This document shows positions 24,122-36,200 of a DNA stretch of 64,000 bases, piece after piece. Positions within the stretch are counted from its first letter, which is position 1, and each line of letters begins with the position of its first letter. A model generated the notes under the pieces. It was not told the DNA's origin. It made no database searches and saw only the letters and a program-made list of their open reading frames with translations. A program made the position numbers and the translations under genes. The DNA is from Amaurobius ferox (taxonomy: Eukaryota > Arthropoda > Arachnida > Araneae > Amaurobiidae), in the NCBI GenBank assembly GCA_951213105.1, contig OX578142.1, positions 120,313,354-120,377,353 of the forward strand, given 5' to 3'.

Positions 24122-26896
24122 GAATTTTTAAAAAGGACCCAAAATATGTCAAGTGTCCACTTTCCTATAGGTCAGGGGTCAAAAGACCTTGCGCCCGAGA
24201 GAAATTTAGAGACAGCCCTGATGAATATAGTTAAAGATATGGCAGATATACTTGCAGATTAAATATGTGACTTAAATTCACAATGGAGAAAAATGACAAT
24301 ATTTAAACAATTAAAATGAAACTAAATATGTTAGAAGTTTATAAAATTCAATGTAAATTACTATAGAAGACACTTAAAATCATGGATCATTAAAATGTGT
24401 TAAAAAATATATAAAATATTATGTAGGAATGTGTATTTACACTGTATGTTGATTTCATGTTCAAGTCATGAATTGCTTAACTATAAAATTCTGAAGTGTA
24501 ATGTAAATCCATGTAATGTAAACTTAACAAATTGTTAAAATAATATTTCTGGTCAGAATCATATATCTAAATATTTTACTCAATATTTTAAATATCCATC
24601 GATCTGATTCATTTAAGCTATGAAATATTGTTAGAAATTTTTATATCTTTTTAAATATGTATACACACCTATAAAGTATATAAGATAAAGTGACTTGGAA
24701 AATCCCATTTTGCACAATCAACACAAATTACTTATATTTTATTTTACCAATTTGGTACATTTAAAGTCGTTATTGATACTTAATGTGGGTTTTTTTATTC
24801 CATGCATCGTTTTAAATATAGATCAAAAATAAAAAATAGAAATAGCAGCATATTTACAATTTTTAAATGTATATGAATAATAAAAATCTATTACTATTTT
24901 CCAGGTGATGAGAACATTTGTTCTACTTACAAAATTATAACAGCCCAACACCACTTAACTTTATCTCTGTATAAAATTATAAAATGCCTTGATAGTTAAA
25001 ATGTATGTATAAATTATTTATTTTATTTTAGCAATGTATATTTATTTGCAGTTTATAATATTTTGCAGAATGTAAGAGTTTTTACAGTTGCATTATGAAG
25101 ATAAACTTTTATAAATACAATTGGTTTAGAAATGTCTAACATCTCTGGTATTCCAAAATAGGTAAACTATCCCAAAAGACCACTTTCTATAATAGACTAT
25201 ACAATTATTTAAAAAGAAAAGTGACATGTCAAATTTAAAAATGAGTTATTTATTTATATATGTATTTAAACTGTAATGAACACGTTTGAGAATTAAGTTT
25301 GAGAGAAAGATAGTGTGGTCTTCTGATGGCATTAAGACATATCTCAAATTATGCCATTTTGCATTTACAAGGCTGGTTGGCTTTATTTTAATGGATTAAT
25401 AGTACAGTATTTTTGATGGCGTATCTAAAAGCAAATATGAGAATGCGAACAAAAATATTTCTTTTCTAAAGCATTGGTCCATTTGAAAAAACGTGGACCA
25501 CTTTTTATTATCTCAAGATTCATTTTGCATTTCTCATTTTGCCATTATAAGACTGAGCATTAGCTCAATTAAAACAAGATGTAAATTACAAAACATAGTG
25601 CATTTCATCAGCTTGTATTAGCACACTCATTTGCAATATATGTAATTATACTAAATTAATATACAAATCATCTACAGATTAGTTAAAAATTATTTTTGTT
25701 GATTGTGTGAAACGGGATTTTTATTTCATTGTTTTTATAATTTTGGACACGTGTATATAAATATTTAAAAAATTATTAATATTTCAAAAGGTAAATAAAA
25801 TTCATAACATTTATATCAAAAATTAAAAGAATAAAATTGACAAATATTTAAAATACTGTCGCTAAATATTAAATTAGATATACAAAAATCATTATGTATT
25901 ATTTACTTTAGAATATTCAAACAAAGAAATGTATGATTTAACTAACTTGAAACCAGCATAGTGTAGGCCAATGAATTACTTTTTTCAGCATGTTTTTGAA
26001 ATTAAAAGCTAAAGTTTAAAATGAATGACTTTGAAATAGAAAATTTCTTTGTTAAGAATCAAATAGCACATAAGAAAAGGCATATACATTAAAATAAAAA
26101 AGAAACTGAGTTATTTGAGTATAATCATATATATATGTAGGTCAGAAGTTTACTTCAAATATTAGTATTATATTGAGAAATTCCAATGGCTCTAAATAAA
26201 ATCTAATGTAAATAGAAGGTTGGGGAACTTGCCTTCTATTTACATTAGTACATTCTTTAGTTTGGGATGAAATAGATTGAAGGGGAAGGTCACAATAGAT
26301 GCCTTAACATGGCATTAGCCAATAGCCAATGCAATTGTATTATAAGACTATGACCAAATGTATAGCAATACAAAATAAGCATTTTGAAGAAATAACAAGT
26401 TAACAAAAACAATTACAATTAAAAAATATAACTTTATTTGCTTTTTCATAAATGATCACTGCATAGCATAAGATTAAAAAAAAATTATACTAATTTGAAA
26501 ACATCACAACATAAATTGCTATGTACAGGGAAGTAAAACATTTAAACTTAAAAAAAGAAGCACAGCTAAACTCATGCTGAGATTGGAAAATATTAACATT
26601 CTCAGTAAAATAGGAATATGACCTTCAGGCACTCCTTCAAAAGAGATTCAAGAAATCAGATGGCATTCATATAAACTCATTTTTATATAACAATTTATAT
26701 CAAACAATGGGGAAGATGACGTACATATTAAAATTTCAAACTTTGGCTGGTACGGATTGCATGAAATGTTGATAAAGCAGACAAAAGCTGAGCTAAAATG
26801 ATTTCTATATCATGTTAAAAGTGCAATGAAGTCACAACCATTTGCATCAGCATGCAAGAATTCCCCACATCAAAATAAATCTCATCACGTTCAATT
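24122..26896. other. AT-rich 3' flank / 3' UTR region of UBTD
   Basis: About 2.8 kb without recognisable coding sequence, downstream of the UBTD stop codon (minus strand). Part is probably 3' UTR. A candidate poly(A) signal in the gene's orientation is at 26438-26433, and many others exist in this AT-rich DNA, so the true end cannot be fixed. Confidence 0.5.
26203..26248. repeat. Perfect 17-bp hairpin in UBTD 3' flank
   Basis: CTAATGTAAATAGAAGG (26203-26219) and its exact complement (26232-26248) are separated by a 12-nt loop. Pairing stops sharply at the base. Confidence 0.85.
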
Positions 26897-27285
26897 TCAA
26901 CCAGTAACATTTAATGCAGTTACAACAACTTGAACTACAAATCCAGTCTGCAACTTAGCTTCTTCAATTTTCATTTTATCATGCAATAATCGGCCACCAA
27001 AGTACCATCGTTGCCTTGCTGGATCAACTGCTTCAACAGCTTGTAAGCGTTTTTTACTAGTTAATACTGTTTCTCCAGTTCGAATAGCAAGTTTGGTGTC
27101 TTTTCCACTAGTAGAAAGACGAAATTTAACAGTTATTTCTTCACCTCCTTCACTCCAGGGTTCACTTTCAGCAGCAGGAGATTCAGATTCATTGCTTTCT
27201 TCAACTAAATTAATTGGAACACTTAAACAATATACAGGTAGCTGATAGCGATTTCCCAGTTCATCGTAGCAATCCATCAAAGTAC
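26897..27285 (-). CDS. UBTD2: UBTD exon 3 (3'-terminal coding exon)
   Basis: The acceptor AG is at 27287-27286. The first two bases complete Gly107 and the stop codon is TAA at 26899-26897. It encodes the second half of the UBTD domain and the ubiquitin-like domain. Confidence 0.92.
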
Positions 27286-30200
27286 CTAAAAAAAGAAGTG
27301 GCTGTTATTAAAAGAAATTAGAAAATTCATCTTTGAATAAGCTATGCTGGGTCTAGTAAATTTTAAGTACCACCAGGGCTAGGTACATACAATACATATA
27401 TTCTACATTTGATGTATAATATGTGGATTTCTAATGGTGTATTCTATATTGTAAAAAACTTACTTCAAAGTATATTTTAAAATATTATCATATTTTCAGT
27501 TTAATATAAAAACTTTACACAGTTTATAACTTTATTATAATAAAATACATATATTCTCTGAGTGAATAATGATTCTAACACTTAAATTCAGGGAACTTTT
27601 ATTTTTATTATACAGGGTGATTCTCTCACTAGGAAACTCAAACATTCCTCAATAACTTTTTAATTTTTGTATCGTTCTTGTGGGGGTTTCTGAAATGCCA
27701 TGTATATACTGCAACAAGCGGTGAACAATTGACACCTTCAAAGACGAAATACGCTGAAGGCTGCTATCATTACCCATACCACAATAGCATGTGTTTTCAC
27801 CTCGCCAATTCTCAGATTTGCTTACAAAGGTGCTTGGATGCTAGTGGTGGTCACTTTCATCATATACTCTAGGCCATTGGTTCTCAACAGGGGTAGTGGG
27901 AGGATGCTGAGGGGCGGTGAACTTGTTTCGGATGGTAGGGGGTCGGTGGGCATGTTTTGATCAGTAGGAGGGGGGGGGGGCGATGAGCATGTTTTGGCAT
28001 TCAAACTTAATTTTAAAACTCCCAAATAAATTTATTAAATTGATTATCCAATTTACACCATTTGTACCAGTAATAAAACGAACTTACGCGACAGCTCTGG
28101 AACCAGTAAGTTTTATCCCCTACGTTTCCCAGGTCTTCTCTTTCTTCAACGCCAATAATTGTGTTCCCATTGTACAACCCCTCCATGCCTGTGGTCAGCA
28201 AAAAGAAGCAGGGGTTCGGTATTTTGCCTCTGGGCAATTGGCAATAGTTTCGTCTTTGTGTGTATTGACACAAAATGATATTCAACACTCCGTGTCGTGA
28301 AGATGTTGGGAAATACAATGAGACTCCCCTTGCGCAATTCTCAGAATGGGGAAAGAATTTGTCCGAAGCAAAAACAAAGTCTTATTTTGCCGTTGGGAAA
28401 AGGTTATTCTACGTAAGATGACCTTAAAGAACTCGACACTATGACCCCTTGGCCATCAGGATTCTTCTCCGATTCCAACCAGCACAGCACATGCGTCAGC
28501 TGTTTTCGCCTCTGAATACTTGGCTCATTCAAGCCATTTGGCGAATTCTCTTTACCGCGATTAATCACAGCGAATGCATTCAGAGTCCTTTCAGTATGAA
28601 TGTTTGATTTGTCCCGTGTTTCTTGTGTTGGTTTTCATTCGCTTCATTTCCGTTTTTTACCCCAGTTTCGATTTACTTTCATATTTTATTTGGCCAGTCG
28701 GCTAGGTAAGTGCACTTATTAGGTTCTTTATCGTGAATTATTAATTTTGAGAAATAGTTCTTTCCCTCATCATATTTTGCTGCCACCAATGATGTCAGTT
28801 AACAAAAAGAAATGTCGTCAATACAGTGCCACATACTTGGAGTTCGGATTTGTTCAATCGCCGTCAAACTCTCAACTACCCTTGTGCTTACTTTGTAACA
28901 AAGTGTTATCTAATGAGGCAATGAAATCGTCTCGTTTGCAGGAGCATCTGCAAAAAATTCATCCTGACAAACAAAATAAAGATTTGTTGTTTTTCACGAA
29001 CATCAGGGAGAAGTTTATGAAGGCACCGTCTTTCACAGGCCTACTAGCAACCTCATCACAAAAATGCGACGATGGTTTGATAGCCTCTTATAATATATGA
29101 AAATTAATTGCTAAATCGGGGAAAGTTCATACCATCAGCGAGGAGTTGATACTGCCGGTTGTCAAGGAAGTTTTAGAAACAGTTTTACACCATCCAGCCA
29201 TGTCCAATATAATAAAAAATGTCCCATTAAGCAACGATACAGTGAGACGACGAATTGATGAGATGTCTGAAGATATTGAAGTTTCCTTATGCAAACTTTT
29301 GATACCCACCGAATTTTCTCTTCAAGTTGATAAATCAACCATGCCAAGTAATGAGGCTTTACTGTTGGCGAATGTCCAGTTTGTGAAGGAAGGAATGAAT
29401 GAATGATATAAAGGTGGGTGGCTCCAGAAGAGCCTAGCACATCGACCAGAGGTCTATTGTACTACCCCAAAAAGTGAAGGTCCCTAAGAGAAGAGACCAG
29501 TAGCCAATGCAAACATAAGCAGGCACTTGACAGGAATGTCGTTCAGCTCCCAGGGTTCAATCACATGACGACCAATGTGTTCGAATCTGTGAGCAGAGTA
29601 GGCCTCACATTCACACAGAATGTGAGCTGCAGTTTCTTCGCTGTAATTGCAGCCTCTGCAAAGCGAATCTTTGGAGACACCCATAATATTAAGATGTCTC
29701 TTGAGAGTGCAGTGCCCAGTAAGGAGCCCAACAGCTCTCCTGATGCCAGTTCTACTGAGCCTGAAAAGTTCCTTTTGACGTGCACTAGGACAATTACAAT
29801 TGAGAATTTTCGCTTGCCTTTGCCCTTTAGTGTCACGCCAGTTCTTGCATTGAAGCTTCCTGAAGATGTCAAAGACAATTCTTCTGATAAGATCATTGGG
29901 TATACCCAAGGCTAGCTCAGGGCCCACAAAAGGAGTATTAGAGCCTTTCCTAGCAAGTTCATCCGCCAATTCATTGCCAGGAATGCCCGAATGACCAGGC
30001 ACCCAGTACAGAATGACACTATTATTACTAGCAATTTTACAGAGAGCTTTATAGCATTCCCAAACAAGGGAAGACGTCACAGTGAATTTCCCCAGAGCCA
30101 TAAGAGCAGCCTGACTGTCAGAACAAATGAAAATCTGGCTATTCTCGTACTTTCTGTCATAGCAAATTCTACAACACATAAGAATGGCAAATACTTCAGC

Positions 30201-33200
30201 CTGAAAGACAGTAGCAAAATTGCCAAGCGGATAAGATAGCTTAGTGCCATCATCAGGGCAGCAGACTCCCGCACCAGTACTAGTGCCAATCTTCGAGCCA
30301 TCAGTATACCATACAAAACAATTATGTTTATTGTAGGTTGGAGTCCTCTTCCAATCATCCCGCGAGGGGACAAGAATTTCATAAGGCTTATCAAACGTAA
30401 ATTTGACGTGTATGCCATCAGGTGGCATACAGAAATAAGGATGCCTAGCAACATTACTGTTAAGTTCGCCCCAAGATAGATACCTTGAGTAATCTTTCCA
30501 GTGTTTCAGATATTTGAGTCTGTTCATGCAGATAAGTGCCTCTGCTTCAATACGCATATAAAGCGGATGCAAACCAAGTAAAAGTTCAAGAGATGCAGTA
30601 GGAGTGGTTTTCATGCATCCGGAGATTGCAATGCACACCATCCTTTGAAGCTTAACTAAATCAAGTTTAGCAGTTTCATTTCTAATTCTGGACCACCAAA
30701 CAATGGATCCATAAGAAATGATAGGACAGACTATCATCGAGTAAATCCAATGAATAGCTCTGGGATTAAGGCCCCAGGTTTTCCCAATAGCATTCCTACA
30801 AGACCAGAAGATTCTTCTGGCTTTAGTTGTGCAGTAGTCCAAGTGTCTCTTCCAATTAAGTTCCTTGTCAAAGTAAATTCCCAAGAATTTAACCTCCTTG
30901 GAGCAAATAAGCTTCTGCCCAAATAAGCAAATATTTCCAAGATTAAGTATGCGTTTCCTTGTAAACGCAACTAAAGCAGTCTTCTGCGGATTAACCGTAA
31001 GACCTGCATTTTTACACCATGCTTCAACCCTCCTAAGAGCAGTAGACATCATGTCAGAGACAGTGTTGCCAAATTTGCCCCTGGCAACGATGACAACATC
31101 ATCAGCATATCCAATGCAAGAAACACCAGAGACATCAATGCTATCCAGAAGAGAATCCATAACAAGACACCAAAGAATTGGTGAGAGCACACCCCCTTGT
31201 GGACAGCCCGAAAGTGCATGCACAGTCATACTTTCTCCAAGTAAAGATGCACAGATATACCTGTTAGATAGCAGGTTCTTAATCCAATAAGATATCGTGG
31301 TATCAACACCTCTTCTGTTGAGAGCAACAAGAATGGTGTCAATGGGTACTTTATCGAAGGCACCTTCAATGTCAAGAAAGGTAGCAAGAGCAATTTCCTT
31401 GGCATTGAGATTTCTCTCTAAAATAAAGGAGAGACTGTAAAGAGCAGTGTCCGTAGATTTGCCCGGTTGATAGGCATGTTGAGAACTAGACAAGGGCTTA
31501 GAGGCCAGAATCACTTCCCTTAAATACCTATCGATAAGTTTTTCAATAGTCTTAAGCAGAAAAGACGTAAGGCTGATAGGCCTAAAAGATTTGGCCTCAT
31601 AGTAATTGTCCTTTCCAATTTTTGGAATGAAGATTACCCTAGTATGCCTCCACGCATTTGGTATATAACCAAGGGCAATACAAGCACTGTAGATGTTGCA
31701 GAGAATAGGAGCAAGCATCTCTATTCCCTCCTGGAGAAGAATAGGAATGATGCCATCAGTTCCCGGAGTTTTATAGGGTTTATGGGAATTAATTGCCCAT
31801 TTAACCCTATCAAGAGTAACAATGCTCCTAGCAATACCCCAGCTATTGTCGTCAGACAAGGTGGAGCAAGCAATTCCACTGTCATTCTGAACAACAGGAT
31901 GAGAAACCGGAAAGTGAACTCTGAAGAGCTCACTAAGAGTCTCCTCACCAGTGACAGTAAAGTCACCATTGGGCTTCTTAACGTGAAGGAAGGAAAAATT
32001 GAGATGCTTTTTGCAAGAAGCTTGATTGCAGATACTAAAGGTGAATCTATTTTTAATACTGTCAAAGATTATTTTAAAGAGAAAAATATTCCTCTTGCGA
32101 ATATTATGTCTGTTGCCACTAATGGAGCTCCTGCAATGGTGGGTCGTCATCGTGGGTTCATCGCCCTTTTGAAGATGGAGGTACCAGGTATTTTAGCTGT
32201 TCACCACGTGATTCACAGACAGCATTTAGTTGCAAAAAACCTCAGAGACCATTTGCATCAGTCATTACAATATGTCATCTCTACTGTGAACAAAATTTGC
32301 AGTAATGCTCTCAACGATCGATTATTCGGGCACAGGGTAAGAAATTAGAGGGGGCCATGTGCGAAATGCGACCAAATTTTTATCATTTGCGACCATAATT
32401 TCGGAATTGGGGGCCAAATCACGACTAGAATTAAACCACTATAATTTACCAAAAATAACTGAGGTAAAAAACCCCTTTTTTTTCTTGTATAAAACAATAA
32501 GTCAATTTAAAATTAATACAATAATATAAAACAAGCTTAATATTCCCACTCGCCAGATGGCGATTAAACTTCAAAAACTGGCGATTAACAAAATTCTGAC
32601 TACCGGCCAAACTCTGTGATAGCTTAAAGAATGACCCTTCTCCTTAAACAATGCCACCTGTGGAGTAACAAAACGCTGTCAACAATCGCTACGATACTGC
32701 TATGGCTCTTCCATAGTTGCTCTCCCCTACAAGGCAATCGTAACTTATTGCATTTGCAACAGAGAATGAGTGCAATCCACATTCCTATCTTTCCCCTCCT
32801 CTCAATCACAGATATGTTTTGCGACATGCCGTGGCGTAGCATCTTTACCGCGCTCTATGCATTGACCTAGACACCCCTCATTTTTACACGCTGTACGAAG
32901 GAGTAACTACTCTGCTTCGAGGACTAATCTAGATCTTTGGTAGCAATAGGTCTTTCATCATTTTTACACCTACCTCAAATTTAAAAGGGTTCCCTAAAGC
33001 GGATGCACGAACGGAATTGAAATCACTCGCTAAAAAAATAAAAAATACTGCGTGAAATTCTCCCTGTCTATTTTTGCCGAATTTTGAATTTATTTATTGG
33101 TTAGATATTCATTATAGCATGTTTCTCATAATAAAAACTAAAAGAAGTAATCTATAAGAAAGAGTTTCGGGAATTCGCTGTGGCTCGGGACCAGTGCAAA

Positions 33201-36200
33201 CGAACTAAAATCTGGGCATCCGGGGCAAATAAAGGACATCAATCTTGAGGAAGGGAGAATTCTTTTCCGAGCTGAATTGCTGATATTGCAATGTTATATA
33301 GTATTGTTCTACTTTAATCTACATATTCAAGGTCCATAAACGACCATATGGAAATTATGAATGTGTGTAGCATTGACTAAAATAGCACGTTTGAAGGATA
33401 CTAACCCGGACATACTTCGTATTAATTTTAAAACTAGATCACGAGAATTTCACAATTTTTAAAGTCTCGATGCACTAGTGTTTTGTTCACAGAAATTGTA
33501 GATTTCCTTTTATAGATTATATTCTGTTTTAAGTTATTAATCTCTCATCGATGATGCATAAAAATAAAAATGTATGGATTCCTAAAATATTTAGTTGTAT
33601 TTTTAGAAGTTCTAAGTGTTAACAATTATTATAAATTGAAAGTTAAATCGGTTCCATTTTCAACTTATCTGCGGTCAAGAGCTGTTCATGTTTTTTCTAA
33701 TTTCTTACCCTGTTCGGGCAGCTGTGTAAGGACAACGATGAAGAATTCAATCGCTTGCTTCTACACACCGAGGTTCGCTGAATCTCCAAACGCGTCTGCC
33801 TCAATAGGTTCTGGAATCTTTTCGAGTCTGTGCTCGAGTTCCTCGAAGCAAAAGATGTAGGTCTGAGAGACAGATTGCTACAATTTAAGATCGATGTTGC
33901 TTATATGACCGATTTATTTGCAAAATTCAATGGAATTAATTTTCAGCTTCAAGGCGACAAGCTCAATTTGATCACAACAAAATCTGTTATTTCTCCTTGC
34001 CTAAAAAAACTCACTTTGTGGAAGCAGAATTTTGGTTGCAACGAGTTCAGCCAGTTTCCAATCTTGTCGGATCTGCATAAGAACAGTGAAATCCCCTTCG
34101 ATGATACACAAGTTTACTGTCAACACCTTGAGTCTTTGCACAAGGACTTTTCTGAGCTTTTTGAGGATATTTTGTCCATTGAAGTCCCTGAATGGGTCAT
34201 GAACCCTTTTGTGAATATTGAGACAGCAGAGGTTCAAATTCAGGAAGAATTAGTCGAACTTTCAACTAATGAAACTTTAAAAGCCAGCTTCCAGAATGGT
34301 GATCGTTTCACAGAATTTTGGCTTCAAGGTAAAATCAGTCACCTCTACCCTGGACTGTGGACTATCGTCAAAAAATTTTTAATTGCCTTCCCTTCCTCCT
34401 ACCTCGTCGAGCGAGTATTCAGTGCTGTGACGGATCTAGTTACAAAAAAGAGAAATCGACTCCAAATCGTGCAAAGAGGGGACTTGCGCCTTCATCTCAC
34501 TAAAAATATTGAACCGAATGTTAAAAAACTGCCACTGAACCATCAAGCACAACCATCCCACTGACGTAGGTACTTGATTGTTTCATTGATACTACTTTTT
34601 TAGTGTAAAAAAATTTTTTTGTTGCTTTTTTTTTAATTAGATAATTAAGAATAAAGAACTCTTTTTAAGCATAAGTTTTTCGTTTTTTTCTTTGCATTAG
34701 TCATTTTAATTTTAACAAATAGACTGCAATTACCTGCCGGGGCAAAAGTATTGAGTTAAACCAAACAAATGTAGTAAGTCTATTGAAAAAAATTACTTAA
34801 AAATTTTGCCTCTTATAATTCAGTACCCCCCCCCCCCCCCATACCCTAAATTACGGGATTTTCACAAAGGGGGTGTTGAAAATTTTTTCGCTTCTTAGGG
34901 GGGAGGCAACTTTAAAAAGATTGAGAATCATTGCTCTAGGCAAACCTTGTTTTACAACATACAAGATAAGCACATGTCAATTTTCATAATGAACTATGTA
35001 AAAATTTAAAAAATATTGAGGAATGTTTGGTTTTCCTAGCGAGATAATCACCCTGTATATTAAATGCCCATAAAAAATGTAATATATCACTGAACATGAT
35101 ATAAACACACCTAAATTAGCTGCATAAAAACATTTTCTTTTCACACTTTAAATTAACTAGCAGCACATGTATAAAATTTAACATGAACTATACATTATTT
35201 ATGGTACATGATTTATGTGTATACACATGATTTATGTATTTTCTAATTATCTCAAATCTTATACTTTGCTTTTAATATTCAGTACCTTAGATTCTTTCAT
35301 TTTTAAGATATGAGTAATGTTGCCAAGGCTGGGGGCGGAAATGATTTTTTTGGAAAAAACAGAAACAAAAATTTATCCTCGAATTACTTTCTGCTGGAAA
35401 TTTTGTATTAATTTTTTTAAACATTTGCATCAAATGTAATTCAAAATTTATTGTATAGTTCGTAAAATTTACATTTCTCTTATGAAAAATGTTTTATGAA
35501 AAGTTAAATTTAAGTAATGAAAAATGCCAAAGTTTCCCCCAAAAATAATTTTTTTCCAAACACAAAAATTTTAACTTTTTTAGAACACTAGGTATGATAT
35601 GCAAATAATTATTTCAAATAAGAAATAGTTTAATAACTTTTTCTAAATTGATATTTACCAAATACTGCAACAAGCCACCCCCAGAAATAAACCATGTTAA
35701 ATAATAAAAAGTAAGCAAATATGTTTAAAAATTATATTACATATTTCTAAAATAAAAAGTGATATGATATGTTTTCGACATATTCTATGTATATATGATT
35801 AGGTTTTGAATAGAAAATCCAACCCCGAGTACCACACATATGTTAACATATTACAGTGATTTTTAACTTGTCTAAAGTAACCATTCAATCTATGTGTTAT
35901 GAATAAGTGCTCTTAACACAAGGAATTTTGTATATGGAGTGAAAAATCCATTCCAGACTAATAGGTTGCTACTTTTTCTTAAATCCAGTTTTCTTATAAA
36001 AAATATGTTGTTATAATGAAACTAATAAAAAGAGGCTATAATAAATAAAAAAAATAAAATTACTGTAAAAACTAAAATGTAGTGGCTCATATGAAAAATT
36101 AAGTAAATTTTTTTTTTCAGGTGCAGTCCATTTGAGAAATATAATGTTCCCAATAACATGCATTATGGGGTACCTGAAATAAGTGGTCATTAAACACAGG

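Larger units (their letters stand above)
28789..34564 (+). pseudogene. ZBED5/SCAND3-like hAT transposase, interrupted and mutated
   Basis: Three coding pieces, 28789-29394, 31995-32332 and 33721-34564, join in frame into 596 codons once the two insertions and one copy of each target duplication are removed. Domains: a BED-type zinc finger (CLLCNKVL...HLQKIH), the catalytic core, and the C-terminal dimerisation block [21 protein letters not shown]. Besides the insertions there is one nonsense TGA at 29098-29100. The second catalytic Asp appears changed to Asn (ATNGAPAM at about 32115-32138, where relatives have TDGAP). The final catalytic Glu (VER) is kept. It is inactive, but the decay outside the insertions is slight. 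Confidence 0.87.
27875..34933 (+). mobile_element. hAT transposon encoding a ZBED-type transposase, with two nested insertions
   Basis: 8-bp target duplications CTCTAGGC lie at 27867-27874 and 34934-34941. The termini CATTGGTTCTCAA (left) and CAATGATTCTCAA (right, inverted) resemble the CA.TGGTTCTCAA ends of hAT-Charlie elements. The element carries a transposase gene (28789-34564) and is interrupted by a LINE (29395-31982) and a small hAT (32333-33712). Poly-G (27970-27980) and poly-C (34826-34840) tracts lie subterminally. Confidence 0.9.
27613..35055 (+). mobile_element. Internally deleted mariner-like element hosting a hAT insertion
   Basis: The TIRs CAGGGTGATTCTCTCACTAG (left, 27613) and CAGGGTGATTATCTCGCTAG (right, inverted, ending 35055) are flanked by TA at 27611-27612 and 35056-35057. 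Without the hAT it is about 376 bp. It retains only the transposase C-terminus (about 27800-27871, [20 protein letters not shown]), so it is a MITE-like deletion derivative. The stop codon TAG lies inside the later hAT target duplication. Confidence 0.85.

Noticed and set aside
29565..32348. Plus-strand open frames inside the LINE segment
   Set aside because: They are antisense shadows of the RT/RNase H frame; only the part after 31995 is real hAT coding sequence.
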